DNA of 31,000 bases from Symbiodinium natans (lineage: Eukaryota > Sar > Dinophyceae > Suessiales > Symbiodiniaceae): NCBI GenBank assembly GCA_905221605.1, contig CAJNDS010002790.1, positions 742,597-773,596 of the forward strand. Direction: 5' to 3'. Numbering within the stretch: position 1 is the first letter of the stretch; each line of letters begins with the position of its first letter. The notes beneath the pieces are model-generated. The model searched no databases. It saw nothing but the letters and a program-made list of their open reading frames with translations, and was not told the DNA's origin. Of the stretch, positions 1 through 10,443 are shown in pieces. A program made the position numbers and the translations under genes.

Positions 1-1458
1 TTGTGAGGTGGAGCGGTGTTCCCTAGATCCAAGCCGTGCTCTTCGTGATATGTTAGTCCAGAAAAATTCTAAGCGTGATTGGAGCATGGAAGCGAGGATT
101 TGATACAAAATATTAGCGCTCGACATAGGACGGTAGGTTTGAAAGGAGGCGGGTATCCGGGTATCCTTCTTCTGACCCTTTACTACCACAAGTACCTCCG
201 AGAAGAGCCAGCTTCAAGGTACGGAGGAGGAGTTAAGACACTGATTATAAGTGGTCTAGAAGTCAGAACATATGGGGTGTATTTGTACACTTCGCCAGGG
301 ATTCAATCGGGGTCTGGCGCTTTACCCGGCTTAGGCTTGCGAAGCGAAAAGCTGCAGTCAGTCATGGTGGTAAATGGGCGATGCAGTAGAAAGGCTTCTT
401 GTCTGTGGGGCAAATATTGGGCTTGTACAAGGTTACATTGAGTTTTCAATCCCTGCACATCACCGCCACCAAAACTCTTCATGAACTCTGCAGCGGTCAC
501 AAGGATCTAGCAACATGGAACGTAAACGCCTCCTGCCAAAATCCACCGACATAACTTGACATAATTTGTCAACAGACGCAGGTCCTATGAGTTGTCCAAA
601 AAGCACAGAACTGTTCCCTCAGTCTGGGAGGCGGTGCAACCATGCCCTCTGCATTCCCCATCTCCTTCCCCACTTGGGGATGAACTCTGCTTTGTTTAGG
701 GCTCTTGACAACCTTCCACAATGATGCATCCGGAAGATAAAGCTGCTTTTTTTTACGCCTGGGCAGGCGCATCCCTCTTTTTCGAGCTGCACTGCGCAGG
801 TCGTGTCCTACCACGTGCGCATATGGGTGGCAAGAACCTACGGCAGCATGTACCTTGGCGCCGGACCTTCGACTCCCGGCCTCTCTAGGAGGCCTGTCCA
901 AGTCGGACGCCAGGGTGTCTCAGCGCGCTGTCATTGACTCATGGCCTTGCTATACAATGTCGGTGTGATGCCCGGCCATGACCTTTCGCCAAAGATGGCT
1001 GCACGCTTGAACCAAGCAACCGTCCCTGTCAAAGCATTGCACGCCATTCACTGCTGCATCGGCTCCTGAAGTGGGGGGATGCGCCTACTGAACATGTTGA
1101 ACACATGCGACGCTTTTAGCATTGGGGGGCTTGGCCATCTGAGCAAGGGAGGTTGGGCACGGCGCGCATGTTCACACTGAGAAGGGTTGTATCGAGCCAG
1201 GCCTCATGTCAAGCTGACGTTCGCGCATGCGAGATCATGAGGCGACACTTCTCACTTGAAACTCACAGTGTCGTTGGCAGCATTGGTCAAGGGGCCCAAC
1301 CCCTCGCCTACACTCCTGCTCTCAGAAGCTGGGTACAGCCCGGACTGCTTTGTCTTGCGGCGCGGAAAGCCAGGTGGAAATGCACTGCTCCAAACCCCAA
1401 AGCGCGCATCCCAGGAAGCTTGTCGGCTAGGCCTGGTCATCAAAATCTCCACTCCATG
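1..1458. other. No recognisable gene
   Basis: Stops are frequent in all frames and the longest open stretches (about 110-120 codons) are compositionally ordinary. An open minus-strand stretch at 569-901 contains a basic RRKKK segment but resembles no family I know. Runs such as the eight T residues at 748-755 are the only simple-sequence features. I see no promoter, RNA gene or repeat here that I can support. Confidence 0.5.
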
Positions 1459-1510
1459 TTAGGGGTACCTTATTGGGGTGCCTACTATAAGGGAATCCTA
1501 TTATTGGTGA
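1459..1510 (+). repeat. Dispersed GGGGTACCTT-type repeat, copy 1
   Basis: The stretch starts TTAGGGGTACCTTATTGGGG and continues with GTGCCTA and AAGGGAATCC. The same order of short blocks recurs at 1672 and 29,077 in the same orientation. This copy is the shortest: it keeps the left half, then diverges before the GGGTCTATGTT block shared by the other two. No terminal inverted repeat or coding potential is evident. The identity of the family is unknown to me. Confidence 0.6.
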
Positions 1511-1671
1511 GTTGAAAGTTGGGGTCCCTTATATATGGTGGGCGGCGGCCATCTACCGAAGCAGATGGCCCATCTTGCGACGCCAGCATTGGTCTCGACA
1601 AGGCCCGTGTGCAGCCAGCTTCTTGAAGCCTGCGGGTATTTCAAGCTTAGGCGACCTGGTGGTGTCCGATA

Positions 1672-1760
1672 TTAGGGGTACCTTGATTTTGGGGTGCCTA
1701 TTAGAAGGGAATCCTGCTATTTCGGGTCTATGTTCCCCTACTTTGCAAACCCCTACTTGG
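1672..1760 (+). repeat. Dispersed GGGGTACCTT-type repeat, copy 2
   Basis: This copy lies about 160 bp after copy 1. It begins TTAGGGGTACCTTGATTTTG, then has GGGGTGCCTA, AAGGGAATCCTGCTAT, GGGTCTATGTT and a C-rich end (CAAACCCCTACTTGG). It aligns along its whole length with the copy at 29,077. Both longer copies are preceded by GATA(T/TT), so their left boundary may be near that point. Confidence 0.65.
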
Positions 1761-2150
1761 CGCTTTGGGGCTCAATGCATCTTCAGCCGAACTGAGACAC
1801 AGATCAGGAAGAGTCCAAGTGAAGAGAGGCTCCGAGCGCCTGAGTGCAAGTGCCGTGGATCGTGCTGTGAGGAGGTGCTGCCGCCCTGCCAAGAAGAGGT
1901 TGAGCCCGGAACACGACCATCTTCACCCAGATAAGGCTGCCTGCTGTGAGGTGTACTCGCGAACCGCTCTCCCAAACCTCGTTGACCGCAAACTTTTGCC
2001 TTTCAACAGGCCACAAACCAGGTCTGCTGATACGTCTTGCCAGGTTTGTGATCCGTTTCTCTTTCTGCGACGCCATTTCAAAGTGGTAGCAGAGAGGCGC
2101 CGTGAGTAAAGAATCGGCTTCAAAGCTACGAGCCTCAAGACCCTAATTAA

Positions 2151-2235
2151 CCCTAAACCCTAAGCCTAAACCCTAAACCCTAAACCCTAAACCCTAAACC
2201 CTAAACCCTAAACCCTAAACCCTAAACCCTAAACC
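2151..2235. repeat. Interstitial telomere-type array (CCCTAAA)n
   Basis: There are twelve consecutive units: ten perfect CCCTAAA, one CCCTAAG and one 6-base CCTAAA. This is the Arabidopsis-type telomere repeat (TTTAGGG on the other strand), which is also used by dinoflagellates. The array is internal and followed by unrelated GC-rich sequence, so it is an interstitial copy, not a chromosome end. It is the longest and least mutated such tract in the window. Confidence 0.95.
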
Positions 2236-2615
2236 ATCCCCAGCTGCTAAGCTTGCCCTAGGCCTCTCATGGTGTGTTGGCCAAAGGAAATCTGGCAACC
2301 ACCGCGGCTGGGGGCCTCTTGTGGCGGCCGTCGCTGCATACAGGCCAGGCTTTAGGGAATCTGAGCGGTTTCGGGGCTGAGGCTTTCGGGTTCAGGGTGG
2401 AAAGGGTCATTTTTGGCCAGAAGTCCGATCCTAGGCACGCGACTGCTTCCCACGTCTCCGAGCCGCGCCGCGACGGCCACTGCGGACAGTCATGCTATAT
2501 AGGACCATCTCCGACCCCCGAAGGCGTCGGCGAAGGTCCCAACACGTGGCCGCTGCGCGCGAAAAGGACGCAGACCCTTCGAGGCCACGATGCGACCTAC
2601 GAGGGACCTTGCCAG
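2236..2615. other. GC-rich segment between opposed telomere tracts
   Basis: This 380-bp segment lies between a CCCTAAA array on its left and a TTTAGGG tract on its right, so the two telomere-type tracts face each other in inverted orientation. It contains phrases such as CGGGTTCAGGG that look like decayed telomere units. Open frames are present on both strands but none resembles a protein family. Confidence 0.45.
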
Positions 2616-2811
2616 AGGGTTTAGGGTTTAGGGTGGGGTTTGGGCTTTGGGACTTAGAAATGTTAGAGTCGAGGAGCAACTCATCGATCTAAACAAGCCT
2701 TGGGATGGCCTTGCTCTGCGCCGAGAGCCTGGGCGCAAGCGGCAGCGCCTGCCTCTGATCTCCGCCAGGGTTGAGGCTTTAGGGCTCAGGGGTTTAGTTT
2801 GGGTGCTTCGG
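2616..2811. repeat. Degenerate TTTAGGG tracts (G-rich on plus)
   Basis: AGGGTTTAGGGTTTAGGGTG at 2616 is followed by GGGTTTGGGCTTTGGG. After about 120 bp a second degenerate tract (2768-2811) contains TTTAGGGCTCAGGGGTTTAG. The orientation is opposite to the 2151 array. Units are strongly mutated, which suggests old tracts. Confidence 0.75.
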
Positions 2812-3003
2812 TTGAGGGAGTTCAGGGATTCTTGGTTCACGTTTTAGGTGCTCCTGGTAGCTCCTTTGCAAGAAGGCCGATCTCCGGTTTCCCAGACAGC
2901 GTCCCAGAGACGCTCCGGAAGCCTCACTGGCCAGGAGCGTGATTGCAAGGCCTTGCGGCGGCAGGCCTTGTGAGCTCGAACCATCTCGCCCCGACCCGAA
3001 GTG

Positions 3004-3117
3004 TCCCTAAAGCTTGAACCCTAAACCGTAAAGCCTAAACCCTAAACCCTAAATGTCCCTAAAGCCCGAACCCTAAAACCTTGAACCCGAAGCCCGGCCC
3101 GAAACCGAAACCCTGAA
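3004..3117. repeat. Degenerate CCCTAAA tract
   Basis: Repeated CCCTAAA, CCGTAAA, CCCGAA and GAACCCTAAA phrases continue for about 110 bp, returning to the C-rich orientation of the 2151 array. Many units carry substitutions or length changes, so this is a decayed interstitial telomere-type array. Confidence 0.8.
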
Positions 3118-4150
3118 CTCACAAAACGGCCGGATCCAAGGACTCGGCTGCCTGCTATCGCTGCATCACGGAGCTGGCACATTGCTGTCAACGCTGAGAG
3201 CATACGGGTTGAGAGCTAGTTGCAGGTGCGTCAAGGGCAAAACCTTACGTAGCCAACTCCCGAGTAGGGTTGAAGGCATAGGGTCTAAAATGTCTAAGCC
3301 AAGTCGAACTGCTTGGACCTCCACTGCCCCCACGAAGCAGTCCGCCATCGGCTCAAACGCACTGGGCGGAGAACTGGTATTGGGATCCCAGGCATGCAAG
3401 TAACTCGGGCAAGGCATAGGCAAGGCAAGCTCGAAAGCTTTCTGAAAGCCTTGAGATGGGTTTATGAAGCTTGTGAGCACTTTCCGATCTAGACGCGAGC
3501 CTCAGGTGGGAGGCGGCTCCAAGCCAAAGCTCAGGGACATGGCAAGAAATCAAAGGGAACCTGGCAAGAACTCAAAGGGAACCGGCAGCGCGCTCAGGGA
3601 CATGAGCGAGCGGCCAAACTCCGCAAGAGAGCGGCTTAGAAGTTGTCGTTGTTGCTCGTTCGCACTATTCGTGAAGCAACATGTTCAATCAGAGACTAGA
3701 GGACATAACCCTCTGCCTGGGGAATACCGGACCTAGTCGGCCCTGGTCTGCCAAGCTCGAGCTTTCGTCAAGGTGTATGCATGCAGCTCTACTGCCTTTG
3801 GTATTTCTCCTTATTGCAGCCGGCTATATCGAACAGCTGAAGCCTATATCATATACGTTATCGCCTTCCCCTCGGTGAACCTACACCTGCCCCATATCAT
3901 AAAACTGTCTAGCTCTTCGCAAAGTGATGCCTACACGCGGAAGACCGGTCAGCAGGCTGAACCATCATCGGGAGAAGGCTACAGCGATGGAGGTCTGCTG
4001 CACGGGGGGAGTCCGCAATGGGCGTGCACCAAACCTCCGAAGATGCGCCTCATCTCAGGACTCAGGCTTCTAAGGGTTTGTAGTCAGCAGCTGACAGACA
4101 CCAAAGCACGCAGGGAGCAGAGGCTGAGACTCTTGCGCAGTCTGGCTCGG
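3118..4150. other. No recognisable gene; one short tandem repeat
   Basis: A 21-22 bp duplication at 3541-3583 (two units of GGCAAGAA-TCAAAGGGAAC) is visible. A minus-strand frame of 104 codons (3166-3480) has a protein-like composition (MADCFVGAVEVQAVRLGLDI) but matches no family I recognise and could be chance. Nothing else could be supported here. Confidence 0.4.
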
Positions 4151-4560
4151 ACATTGAGGTGTCCTTACCCAATGCTCCTAAGCCCCCGAAGCAGCCCAAG
4201 ACCCCTAAGCAGCCCAAAACCCCGACTGTCTCGCGAAGTTTGAGGCAAAAGGAGGTAAAGGGAGTTTGGCAAAGGGTGAGCAAGGGGGGAAGACTGGTTC
4301 CCACAAGCCACAGATGGAAGGAAAGGCGAAGGGAAAACGGGAAAGAGTGCAAGGGCGAAAGTGCGGCGTCAAAGTACACAGGGGTGGTGTCGGTATCTCG
4401 GCGCCAAACGCCAAGGCCGCTAGTGCCATGGACCTCAGAGCGGAGTCTACATTGGACAGGTCCACAATGTGTGCCACCCACGGTTCAAGCGTCACGTGCG
4501 GCCACGACCTGAACGGCAGGTCGAGGGAGTGAAGCTCCAGGGGGAGAGGCGTCAGCTGGA
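4151..4560 (+). pseudogene. Possible gag-like remnant upstream of protease
   Basis: A proline/lysine repeat (KQPKTPKQPKTP, 4190-4225) runs by frameshift into a basic Gly/Lys-rich stretch and then a Cys-containing segment (around 4460-4500). This order, a low-complexity basic region and then Cys residues just before a protease, fits the end of a retrotransposon Gag. The Cys/His spacing does not form an intact zinc knuckle in any one frame. The assignment rests mainly on position before the protease-like remnant at 4649. It could also be unrelated low-complexity sequence. Confidence 0.3.
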
Positions 4561-4648
4561 GGGACCGGCTGTCGGAACATGCGGTTGACCCGTTGTGAGG
4601 CCTCGGGCTAGCTCAGGGACCTAAGATTCATCTGCAGGACGTAAGACA

Positions 4649-4885
4649 GCAATGCTAGACGGAGGTGCCACCCATGGCCTGCGTACAGGGGCCCCGGTGG
4701 AGATGAACAGCACTGCCATGACCGGTTGGACTAGCTTAAGGTCACGTCACGTTTCATCCGAGGCTGTGCAATCTGCTCACCAGGATTGCTGATCAGTGTG
4801 GATATCAGGCTGAGTGGAACGAACGTGGTTTCAACTTGAAAAAACCAGATAGCACTGTCATCGACATTGTCCGGCGTCGGAATAT
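4649..4885 (+). pseudogene. Retroviral-type aspartic protease remnant of an LTR retrotransposon
   Basis: One frame reads AMLDGGATHGLRTG at 4649-4690. The D-G-G-A-T-H stretch (4658-4675) is a variant of the D-S/T-G-A active-site loop, and the following L-R is common in dinoflagellate retrotransposon proteases. That frame ends at a TGA near 4790. A second frame from 4797 (GYQAEWNERGFNLKKPDST, then VIDIVRRRN) resembles the later beta-strands of the same domain, so the coding sequence is broken by a frameshift. No integrase or reverse transcriptase could be recognised downstream to about 5370. The family (copia or gypsy) cannot be settled from this piece. Confidence 0.5.
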
Positions 4886-6774
4886 CTGGACCTGGTCTTG
4901 CAATCTGGGAACTCCGCCCGCAACATCCCGCAACACCACAAGCTCAAGCTGAGCACCAAAAAGCCTTTTAGGGTGGCTGCAGCATCTGCAGGCGGCTGCA
5001 GTTTGCACTGCAAGGCTTGCCCTGCACAGGCTTTCACTGAGCTTGCACAGCAAGGCTTCCACAGCAGCCGACGCCATTGGAACAGCGGGCAGCTCTACCT
5101 GAAATACTCATGGACTGGGAACCCTCGTTCGCTTTGGAACTGCAGCGGACGTGCAGATGTATAAAAAGGCCCGGAGGGCGAAAACACTACATGCGATCGC
5201 GTGACGGCAGCAGCTCTGACACCCCTGACTTCTCAAGCACTGCGGAGTCGCGCGGGACTTCATTTGCGACTGAAAAGTGCACGTGCAACTGGGAAATGCC
5301 GGACTTTGATCACAAAGGGGAAAAGCCCCACACGGGCTTCAGAACAGCCGTTACTTTAGAGTGGTGACTGCTATGGTGGGCATTGAGTCAGGATAGGACA
5401 TGCGTCCTCTGCTGGTGCCCGTATGCCCCTGGCCTTGTCGAATTTGTCGACCTTCGCTGGACCTACCCTTGCCTTTGCGAAGATGCGTCGCCACAGGCCT
5501 TCAGACCGTCACAGAAGCCTGTGCTGCTATTTTCTTTTGCCACTTGTGCCAGACAATGCTCGCAGCAAGGGCACAAACTGAAGCATGCCCCATACGGACC
5601 TCTATAGAACCATCCACCGAGCTGCATCCGATTTCACTGCACCGACCTCTTGTGAATCCACCAAGCCCAGGGGCATTTGAGACCATCTAAAAAAAAAGAA
5701 CTGTCCGCGAAGCTTCCGCTCGCGCTTCACGACCACACCATTTCCGACCCCCTAAAGCCCAAACGTGAGGGTTTGCCACGTTACCCAAACGCCAGCAGCG
5801 CAGAGTGAGCTCAGCTGCCACTGCTGCTTTCACACACGAAAGGCAGGGCTCAGTGGCCCAGAGCGGTGGGTTTAGGTTCTGGGGCCGAATTGCCATTCCT
5901 GATCTTGCCTCGTTCGACAGAACGGCCAAAGCCCTCCCGAACAGAGCCTTCCTCCAGGTCCTCACTTGGGGGCGCGGGCGGAGTGGACGCTTCAACTTGG
6001 CAACTCCATCCAGGGCTTGGCGTTCAGGGTCCAGGGCTCTGGGCCGGAGATGACGGCCCCGTGCTCAAAGGGCTGGGGCGCGGAAGAATGTCAAGATTTT
6101 GGGACGTCCACCCTCCACTTTTGGCAGGCTGATGCATCATTGGAGCGAAATCCCGGGTACCTTCTGTTTGTGTGCGACCGCCAACAGGGGCTCTGGAACC
6201 ATCACACAAGTCTCAGGAACTGTCAAACATTCTCACACCAAGCCCAAACAGTCGGAGACCGTTCCGAACCGTCGGAACTATACTATTCAAGTGCCGATCT
6301 TGGCTTCAAAGCTCGAAGGACCAAATAGGTCTTGAGATGAATGTCACGGTTCTTGAGGCCAGAAAACACAAGGACAGACAGACCACCAGCCACTCCAAAT
6401 CATCAAGATCCGATCTCGTGCCCCACCAGAGAGACTGCGTCCGGCTCTTGGCTCATTCTCACATGGTCGTCTGCAGCTTTCGGCTTGCAATTTGGAAATG
6501 GGACAGCGAAGTAGCGGATCAGCGACAATTGATGTATCATCTGACAAGATAGCCGGACTCAGCGCCAGCCAAGGACCTAGAGGGGGCTTATGGTTTGTGC
6601 GGCTGTCATAATGTCAATCCTCATGGACTCGTGGACGCTCAGACCACAGCAACAGCCCTGCGGACCTTTAAGCCCAACAGGGGGTTCCTCTGAGGCCGTG
6701 CCCCATGGGACTCCCAGGAAGGGCATCGAGAGCATTGCTAGGAATGCCAGGCACCTGCCGGCTCTTGAACATCC
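4886..6774. other. No recognisable gene
   Basis: Several plus-strand frames of 75-120 codons are open, including 5077-5367, but none matches a family I know. A run of nine A at 5689-5697 after GACCATCT could be an old retroposon tail, but no matching element body or target duplication is evident. A T-rich/C-rich promoter or RNA gene could not be identified. Confidence 0.4.
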
Positions 6775-6840
6775 GGGGTTTAGGGCCTCTTGGGTTTCGG
6801 GTTTAGGGCCTTTAGGGCCTTCCGGGCTTAGGGTTCAGGG
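6775..6840. repeat. Degenerate TTTAGGG tract
   Basis: GGGGTTTAGGGCC, GGGTTTCGGGTTTAGGG, CCTTTAGGG and CTTAGGGTTCAGGG occur back to back. This is a decayed telomere-type array in the G-rich orientation on the plus strand. Confidence 0.75.
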
Positions 6841-7254
6841 TGTCGGACAGGAGTGCGGCATGGAGCACGTTGCGGAGCCTTTCAAGGTCGGGCGAAGTTC
6901 AAGGCACAGGATCCCACACAGGTGAAGAATCCTCCCCCACATCCACCCCAAGCATCCCTCTCAGCAGGTTTGCTGGGATCCTCCTGCGTTACGTGATTGG
7001 AGGCCGACAAAGCCTTGGAGAGAAGGTGACAGGAGGGCGCCGGAAGAGCGCACTACAGCGCACGAAAGAGGGACATCAGACTGCGAAGCACCCACTGGGT
7101 GAGCTGGGACCTGGCTACTCTATCCGGTCAGCGTGTGCTCCCCCGGAGTTCTCTGAGAGAACGGCTTATGTGTGAAGGCCCTCCTCCTTTGCTCTGAGCA
7201 GCGGCTCTCAAAAGGCAAAGCCAGAACCCCTCAGGCCAATTGCCCATGCTGTCC

Positions 7255-7280
7255 AGGGTTTAGGATGTTTAGGGGTGTTT
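7255..7280. repeat. Short degenerate TTTAGGG tract
   Basis: AGGGTTTAGGATGTTTAGGG is followed by GTGTTTA. This gives about three mutated units in the G-rich orientation. Confidence 0.55.
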
Positions 7281-9158
7281 ATGTTGATTGGAGCTCCGGC
7301 ACATGAGTTCTTCGCCTGGTGGTCCTACATCGTTCTCAGTAAGGACTTCGACTGAGGTTGTCACAGCACAGACACAAGATGACACAAGACTACATGGGAG
7401 GGGCACGCACAACAAGCAAGATCCCCTTGAGTAGCGTCCAGGTCCCCCCCGAGGATTAAACAAGCGAACACTGAAAGGCATCTCCCGAAGTGGGCGGGGT
7501 GGGGGCTCGGCAGTCGCCGGGCCGACGAGCCTGATTTTAAAGAGGCTGATAAAGGAAACTTCGAATGTGTCACCGATCCTGCAAGCTGGGAAGGCTTGAC
7601 TTTAGCGCGGCTTCCCCACTAAAGGGTGGTGCAACATTACCTCACCACATTCTGCCTCAACCGATCCCCGGATAGTGCCCAGTCAATGTCCACAAGTTCA
7701 GTCTAGCAGATGTCACGATGGTCATGGGCACATCTCTCTTTGAGCACTGCTCTGAGCTTCGAAACGTCCATACTACAGATCCTACAGATCACACGAGCTT
7801 CTCTCTTCCAACTCAACTTACCCGAGCTCGGCAACTCGGGTGCGACAGTACGTTGGATGGCTTGCAGGGGCAGCTCGACCCTGCCACCAGTAGAGGATTC
7901 AGCCCCCACGCCGGAAGGCCCACAATCCCACACCATCCCTACTCATACCGAGACAGCCCAATTCAGTGGCGAACATGCTGGCATCACCAGCATGCAAGCC
8001 AACGCCTTCGCGGCTGCTGCAACACGCTGCGCAAGCGTTCGGTACGTCATCAAGCTTAATCAAGCCTCGGGGCTGGCGACTCACCCGCTCGCTGTTGGAG
8101 ACTCAGAAAGACCAACTAGAAAGGTGGTGCTGAGCTCAAGGAGAACGCCTGAGCACACAGGGCCAAGGGTGCATGAGTCAGCATCTGCTGGTGAGCCTGT
8201 CCTGCTATGACTCAGCATCGTCGTGAACCAGCATGCTGTGGTACTGGGCGCTCTCAGACATAGCCACAGCCAGCTCGAGCAGCTTTCTGCAGCTGTCTTT
8301 CGCCATCCCCAAAGAGGGAGCCGCACTTGTCTTCGGAGCTGCTCGCACGCATGAATCATGGAAACTTCCACAACGGCGACGTTCCATTCTGACGATGCTC
8401 GTTGCCTTCGTATTCACAACCATCTCATGGGCATTGCCTGATAGCAACCTGCGCAGGATGCACTGGGCAGGCAGGGTTCCACGCATTCAAAGCGCCGGCC
8501 AGAACCACAGCAAAGCCAAAGGTCAAGCGAGGTCGAGCAGACCCACGAGGATTGCTTGGACCATAGCATCAAGTATGGATGTTGTGCAAAGCATCAAACT
8601 TCAGTTGTTTCAATGCCCTTGCCGATACTACCAGATACATTACTCGTGACACGTGGCCTGAGAAGATGTGCAAGGGCAAACCCAGACCGAAGCTGACACC
8701 CCTAAGTCTACATCTCACGCCCTGTGCCCATGAACCATCACCACAAGTAAATCAACGGGACTGGTGGTCGGCAATGGAGGTGTTCTGGAGCAGACCCCAA
8801 CTCCAAACCCGTGCTTCGCACTGCAACCATCTGAGTAGGGGCTGCATGGGATGCTTGTCCGGCATTGATCCCACAGATCTTCCACCGGCGCGACAGACCC
8901 CCAAGAACCTGACTCATACGCCTGGCATGCCTGCCCATTTCGAGATCACGGCAACGACTCTTGAGAACAGGTCTGAAAACATTTCTGAAGAAGATGCACG
9001 AAGACCTGCATCAAACGCTGGAAATGCTGGACATGATCACACCAGCTCTTGGGATTTCACAAATCAAGCACTGCGAGAGACCGCCACCTGCACAAACTTG
9101 ACTTTGAGACACTTGACGGTCCTGTGTGTTGCGTCTGAGATGATGCGCGGATAGCTGA
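7281..9158. other. No recognisable gene
   Basis: Plus-strand frames at 7710-8210 (166 codons), 8233-8649 (138 codons) and 8579-9154 (191 codons) overlap one another and are each matched by long minus-strand frames over much of their length, as expected of GC-rich non-coding DNA. None shows a motif, signal peptide or conserved domain that I recognise. The 191-codon frame ends immediately before a telomere-type tract. Confidence 0.4.
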
Positions 9159-9181
9159 CCCTAAAACCCTGAACCCTAAAC
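9159..9181. repeat. Short CCCTAAA-type tract
   Basis: CCCTAAAACCCTGAACCCTA followed by AAC gives three to four mutated units in the C-rich orientation. Confidence 0.65.
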
Positions 9182-9467
9182 TGGACATTCATCCTGCGAG
9201 CTGCCGTGATTGCTGAATCCGCAGCGCAGGTACACGTCACGAGATTTACGGGTGGGGCTCGGGAGTGCACACTTCTCACTGCCGTCTGCTGAGGCTGCGG
9301 AAGTCCTTGCAGTTCATGTCTGGCATAGGTTTGGGGCCTAAAGCTTCGGGTAGCCTGGATCACACCCGAAGTCTTCTGAGCAGCGAGGCCGCCAGAGCGG
9401 CTCTGAAGAAGCCATGCCTCCACGGCCAACATCGGCAAAGCAGCGTCAGCTGCATGCACCAACCGTC

Positions 9468-9486
9468 AACCCTAGAGCCCTAAACC
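9468..9486. repeat. Short CCCTAAA-type tract
   Basis: AACCCTAGAGCCCTAAACC holds about two and a half units, one of them mutated. It is short enough that chance cannot be excluded, but it sits 300 bp from a similar tract. Confidence 0.45.
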
Positions 9487-10416
9487 GCATGTGGCGTGGA
9501 CGGGGCAGAACTTGCCAGGGATGAGACCACTTTGTGGTTTTCCACAGCCTGACTTCTGCAGCCCGCGAATCAGCTAGCTTCAGGCATCCGAGCGGGAGAA
9601 TTGGGGCATCTACTGGGGAAACAACATCAACAACGACGACTTCCTGGCTTTCCCTGCCTGCAAATCGAATGAGCCGCATTTTTCATGTACCCCGCTCGAC
9701 AGGTCGAAGCACAAAAGAAAAACGTTTGTGATTGACACGCGTGCTTCTCCTCATGTTCACCTCACTGGGCCAAACCGTTCCTCGAAAAATGTTCGACGCG
9801 CCAGGAGAAGTTGCTGACAATCATTTCCAACCTTCACCTGTGCCGTTTGCGTCTCAGGACTCGAGCATGTTGTGCAGGGGCGATCAACACTCTGCAGCAG
9901 CTCCGAAGCTCTTCAGTGCACGGCATGACCGAGCGAGGACGGCAAGGGGGCAAACAGGTCCCTCAGCACCGGGGAGCAAGGCACGGACGTGACGGGCCGA
10001 AAACGCCGACGCGGTGATGTCTACGCTTCAACCCGACCTCGACGATGCCTCGACCTTGCCGCTTGCCTCGCCTGAAGCCAGAAAGGACATCGCCCGGCGT
10101 CACACATGAGCGCCGGCCTTTTCCGATGCTCGGTTCCCCAGAACGCTCTGGCAGTAGCAGCCATGACAGGCTCGAACATACAACTCCTCCGAACCTACGG
10201 TCAAGCAACAATAGAATGGACACCTTCTCCCTGCGCCGGTTGAAAACGAACTTGAAGATAGTGCCGGCAACAGCTCAAGCGGTACCTCATGCTGGTTACA
10301 CAGCCACGGCATCATCAGCGTTGCAGAAGGCGAGAGCCGCTGCCACATTGCCGTGCGCAGCGCCCGGCGGTCTTAATCCGTAGCTTCGGAGCTTCGCGGA
10401 GACTTCATCATCACGA
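9487..10416. other. No recognisable gene
   Basis: This is GC-rich sequence with overlapping open frames on both strands, the longest about 110 codons at 10,045-10,383. The string CACAAAAGAAAAACG at 9,710 resembles the AAAAGAAAA motif sometimes noted near dinoflagellate 3' ends, but there is no gene before it that I can support. Confidence 0.4.
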
Positions 10417-10443
10417 CCCTAAACCCTAAACCCTAAACCCTAG
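10417..10443. repeat. Interstitial CCCTAAA array
   Basis: Three perfect CCCTAAA units and a partial unit (CCCTAGA) are preceded by GA and followed by unrelated sequence. This is the cleanest tract after the one at 2151. Confidence 0.85.

Noticed and set aside
5689-5697. A9 run as a retroposon tail
   Set aside because: No conserved tail, element body or flanking duplication could be found next to it.
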